Shown here: positions 49,735 through 58,699 of the stretch, piece after piece
Layout of the letters: each line of letters starts with the position of its first letter
How positions within the stretch are numbered: position 1 is the stretch's first letter
NCBI GenBank assembly: GCA_903847205.1
Contig: CAINDA010000035.1
Span: 1-64,000 of the forward strand
Direction: 5' to 3'
Length of the DNA: 64,000 nt
From: an uncultured Bacteroidota bacterium
Lineage (GTDB): Bacteria; Bacteroidota; Bacteroidia; 2-12-FULL-35-15
Program-made: the position numbers and the translations under genes
Notes under the pieces: generated by a model
Databases searched by the model: none
What the model was told of the DNA's origin: nothing
What the model saw: only the letters and a program-made list of their open reading frames with translations

Positions 49735-50796
49735 ATGAGTAAACCAACAATAGCAGGCATACAGCAGATCGGCATAGGCATACCCAATGTAAATGAAGCA
49801 TTCAAATGGTACCGCATACATTTCGGTATGGATATTCCAATTTTTGACGAAGCAGCAGAAGCAAATTTAATGCTCCCTTATACAGGCGGCAAACCGCATC
49901 AGCGCCATGCAATCTTAGCAATCAATATGAAAGGCGGAGGAGGTTTTGAGATATGGCAGTACACCAGCAGAGTGCCGCAACCGCCTGCATTTGAGATACA
50001 ATTAGGCGATTTAGGTTTTTACTGCACACGCATGAAAACCAGTGATGTAAAAGGTTCATACGATTTTTTGAAATCGAAAAATGTTAATCTCATTACTGAA
50101 TTAACAAAAGATGCCGGCGGCAATGATACCTTTTATCTGCGCGATCCCTGGAATAATTTATTCCAGATTGTTAAAAGTGATTCGTGGTTTGGCAAAGGGG
50201 TGCAGCTTACAGGCGGGCCTTCCGGCTGCATGATTGGTGTTTCTGATATAGAGCGTTCAAAAAAATTCTATGCGGCTATTTTAGGCTATGATACCGTAGT
50301 ATATGATAAAGAAGGGGTGTTTGAAGATTTCAAAAATCTTCCGAGGGGGACTGATAAAGTGCGCAGGGTATTGTTAAAACACAGCAAACCTCGTGTCGGC
50401 GCATTTTCCAGACTGCTTGGAGCAAGCGAGATGGAGCTGGTACAAATCTTTGACCACACTCCCAGCAAAATTTTTCAAAACCGCTTTTGGGGTGATCAGG
50501 GCTTTATTCATTTATGTTTTGATATTACAAATCAAAAAGCAATGAAAGAATTATGCGCAGAAAATGGCTGTCCGTTTACGGTTGACAGCGGTGAGAAATT
50601 TGATATGGGTGAAGCGGCAGGGCACTTCAGCTATATAGAAGACCCTGACGGAGCCTTGATTGAATTTGTTGAAACAAAAAAAATTCCGATCATAAAAAAA
50701 ATGGGCTGGTATTTAGATTTACGCAAACGGGATGCGCTGCAACCTTTGCCTGATTGGATGCTGAAGGCTTTGAAGTTTAATAGGGTGAAAGAGTAA
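49735..50796 (+). CDS. Two-domain VOC (glyoxalase-fold) protein
   Basis: A 353-residue protein with two vicinal-oxygen-chelate domains, about 5-145 and 150-320. The first starts IQQIGIGIPNVNEAFKWYRI and ends FYLRDPWNNLFQIV; the second starts CMIGVSDIERSKKFYAAIL and ends GHFSYIEDPDGALIEFVETK. His and Glu ligands typical of the fold are present in the second (GFIHLCFDI, ALIEF). Arrangement resembles ring-cleavage dioxygenase or 4-hydroxyphenylpyruvate-dioxygenase-like proteins, but the reaction cannot be assigned. Basic C-terminal tail. Confidence 0.85.
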   Translation: MSKPTIAGIQQIGIGIPNVNEAFKWYRIHFGMDIPIFDEAAEANLMLPYTGGKPHQRHAILAINMKGGGGFEIWQYTSRVPQPPAFEIQLGDLGFYCTRMKTSDVKGSYDFLKSKNVNLITELTKDAGGNDTFYLRDPWNNLFQIVKSDSWFGKGVQLTGGPSGCMIGVSDIERSKKFYAAILGYDTVVYDKEGVFEDFKNLPRGTDKVRRVLLKHSKPRVGAFSRLLGASEMELVQIFDHTPSKIFQNRFWGDQGFIHLCFDITNQKAMKELCAENGCPFTVDSGEKFDMGEAAGHFSYIEDPDGALIEFVETKKIPIIKKMGWYLDLRKRDALQPLPDWMLKALKFNRVKE

Positions 50797-50862
50797 TATC
50801 TTGCGGGTGATCACACCAACAAGGCAGAAAGATTTAAATTTGGAACGCTCCTCAAATAATTT

Positions 50863-50870
50863 TACTTTTG
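50863..50870 (+). promoter_or_regulatory. Candidate -7 element TACTTTTG close to start
   Basis: Exact TAnnTTTG match three bases before the ATG at 50874, implying a leaderless transcript for the small gene that follows. Confidence 0.45.
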
Positions 50871-50873
50871 TAT

Positions 50874-51068
50874 ATGCCTAAATTAGATAGAACATACAGC
50901 ACTTCCGGTAATATTTATTCTCAAAAAAATGAAGCCTTTTATTACAAAGGACTGAATTTAGAAGAAATTGGTAAAGTGTTTGCCTATCTGAACAGCACAG
51001 CTTATAACTATACTATTTCCTCTCCCCCAAAAATGGATAAAACAACTTTTTCATCCCGCAAAAATTAA
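50874..51068 (+). CDS. Small protein of unknown function
   Basis: A 64-residue polar protein (MPKLDRTYSTSGNIYSQKNE, then FYYKGLNLEEIGKVFAYLN) with no signal or membrane segment. A -7 element just upstream and ordinary codon use suggest a real gene. One base after its stop an 18-codon frame begins at 51070 (MGNIFKPVARAGKLFRRL), a cationic peptide of unknown status. No family is recognised. Confidence 0.45.
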   Translation: MPKLDRTYSTSGNIYSQKNEAFYYKGLNLEEIGKVFAYLNSTAYNYTISSPPKMDKTTFSSRKN

Positions 51069-51128
51069 AATGGGAAATATTTTTAAACCTGTGGCAAGGG
51101 CGGGAAAACTATTTAGAAGACTTTAATT

Positions 51129-51395
51129 TTGAGTAGCAAAAAATATATTTCAAAGCTTTATATAGCAACTTGCATTTCAGTTCTGCTTTTCTTTTTACTG
51201 ACAATTTTGAGTTATTTCCTTCAATTAGAATACAGAGTAAACTTTAAAATCGGCTTGCCACGTACTTTTTATTATCAGTTCTTAATTGACTGTGAAGTTC
51301 AACATGGAACAAACCTGAAAAATTTAATCACAGACGCTGGACTCACTTGGATTGTTACAACTACATTTTGGCTGATAATCAAACGCAAGAAATAA
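51129..51395 (+). CDS. Small membrane protein, two predicted helices
   Basis: An 88-residue protein with a helix at about 9-31 (LYIATCISVLLFFLLTIL), a loop with FYYQFLIDCEVQHG, a second helix at about 66-83 (AGLTWIVTTTFWLII) and a basic KRKK end. No ATG exists; the frame opens with a TTG at 51129 that lies inside a TAATTTTG element (51124-51131), so the start is uncertain and transcription from further upstream may be needed. Similar two-helix proteins occur in Bacteroidota accessory regions; function unknown. Confidence 0.6.
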   Translation: MSSKKYISKLYIATCISVLLFFLLTILSYFLQLEYRVNFKIGLPRTFYYQFLIDCEVQHGTNLKNLITDAGLTWIVTTTFWLIIKRKK

Positions 51396-51472
51396 TATAA
51401 GCTATAACATTACAAAATCAAATTTGCATAACTTAAAAATACTTGTCCATTTAAACCGTTATCTAACAAAAA

Positions 51473-51850
51473 ATGAAACTTGAATTTATTGATGAAGTAA
51501 ATGAGTACGGTGACCAAATCATAAGGCTGTCGTCTTTCGGTAAGGAAGAGGCTGCGCTGTTTCGGCAGGCAATTCAAGACACAATTATTAATGCCAATAA
51601 GCCGCTTGATTTAAATTCACTCAGCTTTATTGAGCCTGTTAACTGCAAACTAATCCTTCATATTTCTGAAACTGACGAAGGAATTTTTTCGATTGACAAT
51701 AAAACCTTTTTCTGTGATTTAACAATTGACGGCTATAAAAACATGCTTCATTTGATAGAACCCTACTGCAATAAAAACACCCGAAGTTTTCAAATGCTCT
51801 ATGATTTAGATACACAGGTAGATTTTCTATTTTCCCCTTTCGGAAATTAA
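51473..51850 (+). CDS. Protein of unknown function
   Basis: A 125-residue acidic, probably cytoplasmic protein. It contains MKLEFIDEVNEYGDQIIRLS, a helix with EEAALFRQAIQDTI, then CKLILHISETDEGIF and FFCDLTIDGYKNMLHLIEPYC. The alpha-beta layout is clear but the family is not recognised. Its stop overlaps the end of the convergent DUF72 gene by four bases. The ATG has an A-rich leader and no SD. Confidence 0.65.
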   Translation: MKLEFIDEVNEYGDQIIRLSSFGKEEAALFRQAIQDTIINANKPLDLNSLSFIEPVNCKLILHISETDEGIFSIDNKTFFCDLTIDGYKNMLHLIEPYCNKNTRSFQMLYDLDTQVDFLFSPFGN

Positions 51851-52760
51851 AATAAACTGCTTTGGCCATTACCGCCTTTTGGCTTTTTAGGAGCAGGTTG
51901 CACAGGAACATGCAGATTCGTCCCTATTTTTTTGTTCAGCTTTTCGATAAAATAAGCCGACAGCAATGGTGATTCAACTTCGTGATTTTGATGAATAAAA
52001 AAGTACAGTTCTTTTAATCCATTTTTCTGCCATTTGCTGATACGCTCAATCCATGGATCCAAACGGGAATAATCACTCTCGTGGTTTGCACCAACATATC
52101 TTACAAATGCAATTGGAGAGGATAACCGCATGTGGATAAGATCTCTTCTTCCGGCAGTATCAACAATTATATTTGACACCTTATACTTTTTAAACAAAGC
52201 CCATACGCGGTCGGCTTCTACTTTAGAATTGAACCATTCCGTATTTCGCAGTTCAACAGCTAAGGGAGTTCCTTTTGGAAATTCGATGATAAATTTTTCA
52301 AGTTTTTCAAAATCTTTCGGTTTGAAATTATTATTCATCTGCAGAAAAACCATGCCGAGCTTTTCTTCCAATCCGGAAGCTGCGTCGCAAAATTCATCCG
52401 TTAATGTTTTAACATTATTCAGCCGTTTTACGTGACTGATGGTTTGCGGAATTTTTGGGAAAAATTTAAAACCTGCGGGCGTTTTACTGCCCCAATTTTC
52501 AAACTGAGATCTGGGGTATGCCCTGTAAAATGTGGCATTCAGCTCAATACTATTAAATTGAGAAGCATAATATGCTAATTCATCTTTTGCATCTTTCGGA
52601 TAAAAGTTTTTCAAATCCGACTTATTCCATTTTGCACAGCCTACAAATACTTTCAATTTTTTTGAAGCTTGTCCGCCTAATATATTTTTGCCGTATCGGT
52701 ATGATCCGGCGGTAGTTTAAGGTCTATGCCTTCTATATTTTCAACGCTTCCAAATTTCAT
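51847..52760 (-). pseudogene. DUF72 family protein gene with a frameshift near its 5' end
   Basis: The main part (frame open from 52656 or slightly before to 51847) codes a DUF72 TIM-barrel-like protein: VFVGCAKWNKSDLKNFYP, YYASQFNSIELNATFY, VELRNTEWF, FFIHQNHEVESPLL. The natural start is the ATG at 52760, three bases after the acyltransferase stop, reading MKFGSVENIEGIDLKLPPD; 27 codons on, it meets a TATATT tract at about 52680-52685 and goes out of frame into a TAG. Removing two bases of the TATA tract joins it to LGGQASKKLKVFVGC. It is therefore either a real frameshift or a sequence error. A TTG at 52656 could restart translation. DUF72 function is unknown. Confidence 0.8.
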
Positions 52761-52763
52761 TTT

Positions 52764-54122
52764 TTATAAATTAGTCTTGATTGATTCAATATATTTTTTT
52801 TTCGCAGATTCTATTTCTGCAATAATCTGCATTCGTTCTTTCATTAAAGATTCTATTTTTTCTTTATCCTTACGTACAAGACCCAGCAGCCTCCAACGGC
52901 CGAATATTTTTTTCATTGCAGGATAATAATGGAGCACATAAAAGCCAGTCAAGGGTATCAATAGTGCATAAATACAAAGAAAAATCCAGCTGTGAAATAT
53001 AAAGAATCCTGCTATCAGCTGAAGCCCAAAATAAATTATCCAGAGAACCATAGAAACGTTCACCCGCATTGATGCATAAAATTCGTCCAGCTTTATTTTT
53101 TTATCGGCATAAATTCTGCCGAGATAGTATGGCGGGAAATTCATTAATAATCCAATAATATAAAAAGGCATTCCAAACCAGATTATAATAAAGTCGAGAA
53201 TAAAATTTCCAATACTTAATTTATTAATTTTTTCAGGATGAAAAAGATGATCGCGTAAATCAAGGTTTTGAAGCTTCCGGAGATAAGAAATAATTTTATC
53301 TTTTAAGGAATCAATCAAAACCGGATTGGCTGCATCGTGATAATTTATCATGTCAGCAATTTCTTTACCTGCATGATATTGCTGCTCGATATTTTTACAA
53401 TCGATTTTTCGTTCAGTCAGCGACTGCTCTAAATATATTTCATTTATGCCGGCAGTTAACTCATCATTGTCCTTATTTTTAATTATAATAATTAACTGCG
53501 ACATTTCCTGCTCAAGAGCTTTCGTAAAATCATTGACAGCCCTTGCTTTATCCTGTTTATATTGAGCTTCATATTTCTCAATAGATAGAGGAGTTCCGAA
53601 ATTTACAAACAGCCTGCTCCTGAATTTTTTCGGAGCAGAATAATTCAATCCGATTGGAACAACGTAAACTTCTTTTTTAAAATCAAAAGCTTCTTCCGTT
53701 TGAAAAATAATACGTGACAAACCCTTTTTTAATGGACGTAAACGTTTTTCCTGAACACAGATAGCTTCAGGAAATAGTAGCAGCACCTTATTTTCAGACA
53801 TTAAAGTCAGGCACTCTTCAAATGTTTTATCATTTTTTTTTACCTCTCCAAAGCCTTCCTGCAGGCGGTACATAGGGCTGACGTTCATACTGTTCAGCGC
53901 CCATTTTGCAAGGCGGTTCTTAAAAACATCTCCGCGCGCTATCATCCGTACCTTTCTGGGCAGCGTCATAACCACAACTCCCGGGTCTATGAATCCATTG
54001 ACATGATTAGGTGAAAGAATTATTGGTTTTCCAAAAGGTATTTTTTCAAGCCCCTTAAACTCTATCTTGTAAAAAACACGATAAAATATATTGACAAGAG
54101 GTTTTATAATCAGGTATAACAC
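52764..54122 (-). CDS. Membrane acyltransferase, PlsC-like
   Basis: A 452-residue protein. The N-terminal acyltransferase domain (about 1-210) has the HxxxxxD motif in SPNHVNGFIDPG, VRMIARGDVFKN and LLFPEAICVQEKRLRPLKKG, equal to the FPEG motif, as in phospholipid-synthesis acyltransferases. Residues 215-300 are charged helices; residues 310-400 hold two or three membrane helices (FILDFIIIWFGMPFYIIGLL, VLWIIYFGLQLIAGFFIF), and the C-terminus is a coiled coil (KDKEKIESLMKERMQIIAEI). It probably acylates glycerol-phosphate or lysophosphatidate at the inner membrane. A GTG at 54120-54122 is the only suitable start. The DUF72 gene follows after three bases. Confidence 0.87.
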   Translation of the reverse strand: MLYLIIKPLVNIFYRVFYKIEFKGLEKIPFGKPIILSPNHVNGFIDPGVVVMTLPRKVRMIARGDVFKNRLAKWALNSMNVSPMYRLQEGFGEVKKNDKTFEECLTLMSENKVLLLFPEAICVQEKRLRPLKKGLSRIIFQTEEAFDFKKEVYVVPIGLNYSAPKKFRSRLFVNFGTPLSIEKYEAQYKQDKARAVNDFTKALEQEMSQLIIIIKNKDNDELTAGINEIYLEQSLTERKIDCKNIEQQYHAGKEIADMINYHDAANPVLIDSLKDKIISYLRKLQNLDLRDHLFHPEKINKLSIGNFILDFIIIWFGMPFYIIGLLMNFPPYYLGRIYADKKIKLDEFYASMRVNVSMVLWIIYFGLQLIAGFFIFHSWIFLCIYALLIPLTGFYVLHYYPAMKKIFGRWRLLGLVRKDKEKIESLMKERMQIIAEIESAKKKYIESIKTNL

Positions 54123-54146
54123 TTGCTGAGAATTTTTGAATTGTTG

Positions 54147-54199
54147 ATTTAGTGAATTGGAGATTTTTGTGAAGAAGATATTTAGTGAATTGGAGATTT
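54147..54199. repeat. 20-bp direct repeat pair
   Basis: ATTTAGTGAATTGGAGATTT occurs at 54147-54166 and 54180-54199, exactly identical, in the spacer between the dihydroorotase and acyltransferase genes. Function unknown; possibly from local duplication. Confidence 0.8.
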
Positions 54200-54245
54200 G
54201 AATATTTAATAATTTTTCAACCCTTCATTTTCTATTTCTTTTTCT

Positions 54246-55592
54246 CTACCTCGCCAATTTATTAAACGTTAAGCGCATTCCTTTCCTGCTTTCATCAAAC
54301 TTTCCGGAATCATACACAAGATTCCCATTTACAAAGGTATGAGTAACTTTTGAATGAAATGTAAAGCCTTCAAAAGGCGACCATTTGCATTTGTATAAAA
54401 GATTTGATTTATCCACTGTCCATGGGCTGTTCAAGTCAACCAGAACTAAATCGGCAAAATAACCTTCACGGACGTAACCTCGTTTTTCAATTTGAAAACA
54501 ATCAGCGGGAGCATGCGCCATTTTTTCAGCGATTTTTTCAAGTGTGATTTTTCCCGTGTGAAAAAACTCCAACATTGCAGTTAATGAATGCTGAATAAGC
54601 GGTCCTCCGGAAGGAGCTTTAAAATACGACTGTTGTTTTTCTTCTAATGTATGAGGTGCATGATCAGTGGCAATGACATCAATTTTATTATCCAGCACAG
54701 CTTGGAAAATTGCATCACCGTCGCTCGCTTTTTTTACTGCCGGGTTCCATTTTATTAAGGAGCCTTTTGTTTTATAATCGGCATCGCTGAACCATAGATG
54801 GTGAATGCAGGCTTCAGCAGTTATGCGCTTTTGTTTTAAAGGTATTTTGTTATCAAACAAAGCAAGTTCTTTTGCAGTTGAAATATGTAAAATATGCAGG
54901 CGTGAATTGTGCTTTTTTGCAAGCTCAACAGCTAATGAGGAAGACTTGAAACAGGCTTCTTCACTGCGTATTAAGGGGTGGCATTCCATCGGCACATTAT
55001 CGCCGTATTTTTCTTTGAATACTTCCATGTTATGCCTGATAATTCCTTCATCTTCGCAGTGAGTTGCAATCAGCATTTTACATTTCGAGAAAAGAGCTTC
55101 CAATGTTTCTCGGTTATCAACCAGCATATTCCCGGTGGACGAACCCATAAAAACCTTGATCCCGCATACATCCCGAGGATTTGTTTTAAGCACTTCATCA
55201 ATATTATCATTTGAAGCACCCATAAAAAAAGAATAATTTGCCAATGATACTTCTGAGGCACGTTTGTACTTTTCTTCAAGAAGTTCCTGTGTAAATACAT
55301 TGGGTATTGTATTCGGCATTTCCATATAGGATGTTACACCGCCTGCGACACCTGCTTTTGCTTCAGTATAAATGTCGCCCTTATGCGTTAATCCCGGCTC
55401 CCGGAAATGCACCTGATCATCAATACATCCGGGAAACAAATATTTTCCTTCGGCATCAATCACTACAGCAGCATTTGTGGCAATTTCAAATTCTGAAATT
55501 TTTGCGATCAAATTATCTTCCAATAAAACATTGCCGATGAAAATTTTCCCTTCATTAACAATCGAAACATTTTTAATTAAAATCCCTTCCAT
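54246..55592 (-). CDS. pyrC: Dihydroorotase
   Basis: A 448-residue zinc amidohydrolase of pyrimidine synthesis that interconverts carbamoyl-aspartate and dihydroorotate. Metal and substrate motifs: DDQVHFREPGLTHKG (the HxH-type site, here VHFRE with preceding D), the carbamylated Lys in CGIKVFMGSSTGNM, ATHCEDEG and HILHIS for His ligands, and the Asp in DVIATDHAPHTLEEK. It belongs to the long type I form of amidohydrolase-like DHOases typical of Bacteroidota. Its ATG overlaps the stop of the M28 peptidase gene by one base (TGATG), so translation is coupled. Confidence 0.92.
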   Translation of the reverse strand: MEGILIKNVSIVNEGKIFIGNVLLEDNLIAKISEFEIATNAAVVIDAEGKYLFPGCIDDQVHFREPGLTHKGDIYTEAKAGVAGGVTSYMEMPNTIPNVFTQELLEEKYKRASEVSLANYSFFMGASNDNIDEVLKTNPRDVCGIKVFMGSSTGNMLVDNRETLEALFSKCKMLIATHCEDEGIIRHNMEVFKEKYGDNVPMECHPLIRSEEACFKSSSLAVELAKKHNSRLHILHISTAKELALFDNKIPLKQKRITAEACIHHLWFSDADYKTKGSLIKWNPAVKKASDGDAIFQAVLDNKIDVIATDHAPHTLEEKQQSYFKAPSGGPLIQHSLTAMLEFFHTGKITLEKIAEKMAHAPADCFQIEKRGYVREGYFADLVLVDLNSPWTVDKSNLLYKCKWSPFEGFTFHSKVTHTFVNGNLVYDSGKFDESRKGMRLTFNKLAR

Positions 55593-56818
55593 CAGAATGT
55601 AACTTTTAATTTCACTTCATTCCCGTTTCTCAAAACTTTGATTTCCGCAGTGTCCCCGCTTTTAAATTTCGACAGCGCTTTCATGTAATCCATAGTACTC
55701 TCTACTTTTGTTTCGCCTAGCTGAATAACAACATCTCCTTTTTGGACTCCTGCTTTTGATGCGGGTTTACCATCAGTCACGCCATCAACCCGCATTCCTT
55801 TTCCTTCAAAAGTATAATCGGGCATTACTCCCATTGTAACCTTATATTTATGAGTTCCCATTTCTGGATTCTTAGTTTTTAAAAATTGAAGTTTCGGAAG
55901 CTTCTCCGTTTCTTCCTCAATCTTTATAATGTATTCCAGCACTTTTTTTTCACCGGGGAAATTAATCTTTTTAAACTTATCACTCGGTTTGTGATAATCC
56001 GAATGCTGTCCGGTAAAAAAATGAATCACCGGAATATCTTTTAAATAAAAGGATGTTTGATCAGAAGGTCCTATTCCTGCGCTGTCTTTTTTTATGCTGA
56101 AATCAGTCGGCGTTTTTTCAATTAATGGCACCCAGTCGGGCGCTGTACCGACTCCATAAATGATCAGTTTTTTTGTAGAATCATTCAAACGTCCTATCAT
56201 ATCCATGTTTATCATATAATTTACTTTCGAAAAATCGATGGTAGGATTCTCACAGAATTTTTTTGAACCGAACAATCCAAGCTCTTCGCCAGAAAAGCAG
56301 ATGAATAAAAAATTAAATTTTTCTTTTCTATTGTTTTCAGAAAAATAGCGGGCAAGTTCCAATACGCCGGCAGTACCGGATGCATTATCATCTGCGCCGT
56401 TATGTATTTTTCCTTCCGGATTTGCATCAAGCGAATTATGATCATGTCCCATCCCCAGGTGATCGTAATGAGCTCCGATAACAACAGTATATTCTGCGCC
56501 GTTATCCAGATATGCAGCAACATTAATTGCAGAGATCAGTTCTCCGCCAATGGTGTCCAGCTTATCTTTTGGTTTTTTAAATTTAAATGAATAGAAATAA
56601 CTGTTAAGATTTCCTTTCGGCTCAAGCTTGTATTTGATAAAATTTTCGCGGATGTAATTAGCTGCGGTAAGTTCCTCCCGGCTCCCGGTTCCCCTTCCTT
56701 TCAATTTATCGCTGGCAAGAAATTTAATGTGTTTTTTAATCAGCGAAGTGCTTATGTCCTGCGCAGTTATGCAATGAAATAAAAAGAAAAATATAAAAAG
56801 AGTTTGATATTTTTTCAT
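55592..56818 (-). CDS. M28 family zinc aminopeptidase with C-terminal PDZ domain
   Basis: A 408-residue exported peptidase. Signal peptide 1-20 (ends CITAQ). The M28 domain (about 25-300) carries the paired zinc ligands: GAHYDHLG (His, Asp), GADDNASGTAGVLE (bridging Asp), FSGEELGLFGS (catalytic and ligand Glu), MINMDMIGRL (Asp) and VIHFFTGQHSDYH (His). Residues about 315-408 form a PDZ domain (GVTDGKPASKAGVQKGDVVI). The substrates are probably periplasmic peptides. Counting from ATG 56818, the TTG just before is ignored. It is the middle gene of a minus-strand series TolB-like, M28, pyrC. Confidence 0.92.
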   Translation of the reverse strand: MKKYQTLFIFFFLFHCITAQDISTSLIKKHIKFLASDKLKGRGTGSREELTAANYIRENFIKYKLEPKGNLNSYFYSFKFKKPKDKLDTIGGELISAINVAAYLDNGAEYTVVIGAHYDHLGMGHDHNSLDANPEGKIHNGADDNASGTAGVLELARYFSENNRKEKFNFLFICFSGEELGLFGSKKFCENPTIDFSKVNYMINMDMIGRLNDSTKKLIIYGVGTAPDWVPLIEKTPTDFSIKKDSAGIGPSDQTSFYLKDIPVIHFFTGQHSDYHKPSDKFKKINFPGEKKVLEYIIKIEEETEKLPKLQFLKTKNPEMGTHKYKVTMGVMPDYTFEGKGMRVDGVTDGKPASKAGVQKGDVVIQLGETKVESTMDYMKALSKFKSGDTAEIKVLRNGNEVKLKVTF

Positions 56819-56840
56819 CAATAATTGTTTTCAGATTTTA

Positions 56841-57884
56841 TCATTCTTTCCAATCTGCAATAAACACATTGGTATCTGTTGTGCCGTAATTATGCCTGTT
56901 AGAAGAAAATACTAATCTTTTGCCATCCGGCGAAAACATTGCAAAGGCATTAAAAATACTTTGATCGGTGATCTGCTCCAAACCTGTTCCGTCTTCATTA
57001 ATCATATACAACTGAAAATTAAATCCGTTTACAGCTTTGCAGTTAGAAGAGAAAATTATTTTTTTTCCTGAAGGATGGTAAAACGGCGCCCAATTGGCTT
57101 TACCGAGATGTGTTACCTGTTTAATATCAGTACCGTCAACGTTGCAGACAAAAATTTCCATTGCAACAGGAGCTACTAAACCCTGGGCATAAAAATCTTT
57201 GTATTCCTTAATCTCTGCTTCTGTTTTGGGCCTTGATGCCCGGAAAACAAGTTTGCTGCCATCAGGTGAAAAAAATGCACCGCCGTCGTAGCCAAGCTCG
57301 TGAGTGATCTGCTTCAAATTTGTACCGTCAATATTCATTGTCCACAATTCGAGATCTCCCGATCGAGTGGATGTAAAAACAATTTTGTCACCCTTTGGAG
57401 AAACTGTTGCTTCAGCATCGTATCCGGGAGAATCTGTCAGCTGTTTAGTTATATTCCCATTTAAATCGGCAATAAAAATATCATACGAATCGAAAATCGG
57501 CCAAAGATATTTTCCGCCTTTTCTCAGGTCACCCGTTTCAGGACATTTATCTCCTGCTTTGTGGGTGGAGGCGTAAAGAATGTGTTTTCCATCAGGCAGA
57601 AAATAAGAACATGTTGTTCTCCCCTTGCCAGTGCTTATTTCAGCAGGCTTATATAAGGTATCTTTTTCAGCATCCGCAATATTCATCATAAATATTTGAT
57701 CGCAGCTTAAACCCCATTTTTTATAATTCGACTGGAACGAAAGATTTTTACCGTCAAAGCTGAAATAAGCTTCGGCATTGTCGCCTCCGAATGTTAACTG
57801 TTTAAGATTAAGTAAATGATTTTCGTTCTGCGCACTTAATAGCTGGCTGAAACCAAGAATAATAACAAGAATACTATTTTTCAT
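56841..57884 (-). CDS. TolB-like beta-propeller protein
   Basis: A 347-residue exported protein from the ATG at 57884 (signal KNSILVIILGFSQLLSAQ). The rest is a six-bladed PD40/TolB-type propeller, each blade having a SPDGKxLVFSSNR-like phrase (YFSFDGKNLSFQSN, LPDGKHILYAS, SPKGDKIVFTSTRSGD, SPDGSKLVFRASRPKT, HPSGKKIIFSSN, SPDGKRLVFSSNRHNYG). It has no OmpA or TPR part. Such proteins may be Tol-related or may bind periplasmic proteins; function is not assignable. It lies 22 bases before the M28 gene, so the two are cotranscribed. Promoter element at 57900-57907. Confidence 0.87.
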   Translation of the reverse strand: MKNSILVIILGFSQLLSAQNENHLLNLKQLTFGGDNAEAYFSFDGKNLSFQSNYKKWGLSCDQIFMMNIADAEKDTLYKPAEISTGKGRTTCSYFLPDGKHILYASTHKAGDKCPETGDLRKGGKYLWPIFDSYDIFIADLNGNITKQLTDSPGYDAEATVSPKGDKIVFTSTRSGDLELWTMNIDGTNLKQITHELGYDGGAFFSPDGSKLVFRASRPKTEAEIKEYKDFYAQGLVAPVAMEIFVCNVDGTDIKQVTHLGKANWAPFYHPSGKKIIFSSNCKAVNGFNFQLYMINEDGTGLEQITDQSIFNAFAMFSPDGKRLVFSSNRHNYGTTDTNVFIADWKE

Positions 57885-57899
57885 AGAATAAATTTTCGA

Positions 57900-57907
57900 C
57901 AAAAATA
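57900..57907 (-). promoter_or_regulatory. Candidate -7 element TATTTTTG
   Basis: Exact TAnnTTTG match on the minus strand, 15 bases before the ATG of the TolB-like gene; a TTTTTTG run 16 bases further upstream could serve as the -33 box. It would drive TolB-like, M28 and pyrC. Confidence 0.55.
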
Positions 57908-57958
57908 GAATAAAAGCGGGGAACAAAAAATGACAAAAAAAAGAGCAGATAAAAAGGA

Positions 57959-58672
57959 TCAGGAAATAGTCATGAAACGCATTTGGAGCACACCCCAGAA
58001 AGCCTCTTTAAAAATGCCTTTGCTCATTTTTGAAACTCCTTCTGTCCTGTCGGTAAAAGTAATTGGAACTTCACTAACCTTGAATCCGAGCTTATGAGCA
58101 ATATATTTCATTTCTATCTGAAACGCATAGCCAACAAATTTTATTTCATTAAAATCAATACGTTCAAGCACTTTACGTTTATAACATTTAAAGCCTGCTG
58201 TTGTATCGTGAATGGGAATCCACAGAACCATGCGAGCATAAACGGATGCGAAATAGGACATTAATACACGTGCCTTTGGCCAATTCTCAATCTTACCGCC
58301 CGGTACATAACGAGAGCCGATTGCCACATCTGCGCCGTTCACACAGGCTTCGCGCAGACGGATTAAATCAGCAGGGTTATGCGAAAAATCGCAGTCCATT
58401 TCAAAAATATATTCGTAGCTGCGTTTCAATGCCCACTGGAAACCATGAATATAAGCAGTGCCTAAACCTAACTTTCCTTTTCGTTCTTCAATAAATAATT
58501 TATCGGGGAATTCTTTCATCAACCGCTTTACAATATCTGCGGTACCATCGGGCGAACCGTCATCAACAATCAACAAATGGAAAGGGCATGCAAGTGAAAA
58601 TACTTTGCGAATCATTCGCTCAACATTTTCTTTTTCGTTATAGGTTGGGATGATAACTAAACTATCTGACAC
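57959..58672 (-). CDS. Polyprenol monophosphomannose synthase-like glycosyltransferase (GT2)
   Basis: A 237-residue GT-A fold enzyme. Motifs IIPTYNEKENVERMI, IVDDGSPDGTADIVKRLM, the DxD-like EMDCDFSHNPADL, GSRYVPGG and the acceptor loop DTTAGFKCYKRKVLE are those of dolichol- or polyprenol-phosphate mannose synthases without C-terminal membrane domain. It should transfer a sugar, probably mannose, to a polyprenyl phosphate at the inner membrane face for later glycan assembly; Bacteroidota use this in protein and surface glycosylation. The start is a GTG at 58670-58672. Confidence 0.92.
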   Translation of the reverse strand: MSDSLVIIPTYNEKENVERMIRKVFSLACPFHLLIVDDGSPDGTADIVKRLMKEFPDKLFIEERKGKLGLGTAYIHGFQWALKRSYEYIFEMDCDFSHNPADLIRLREACVNGADVAIGSRYVPGGKIENWPKARVLMSYFASVYARMVLWIPIHDTTAGFKCYKRKVLERIDFNEIKFVGYAFQIEMKYIAHKLGFKVSEVPITFTDRTEGVSKMSKGIFKEAFWGVLQMRFMTIS

Positions 58673-58691
58673 GCCGTGTTTTTTGGAGTAG

Positions 58692-58699
58692 CGAAGATA
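58692..58699 (-). promoter_or_regulatory. Candidate -7 element TATCTTCG
   Basis: Minus-strand octamer 19 bases before the glycosyltransferase GTG, one base from TAnnTTTG and identical to that at 2940-2947. Confidence 0.35.
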
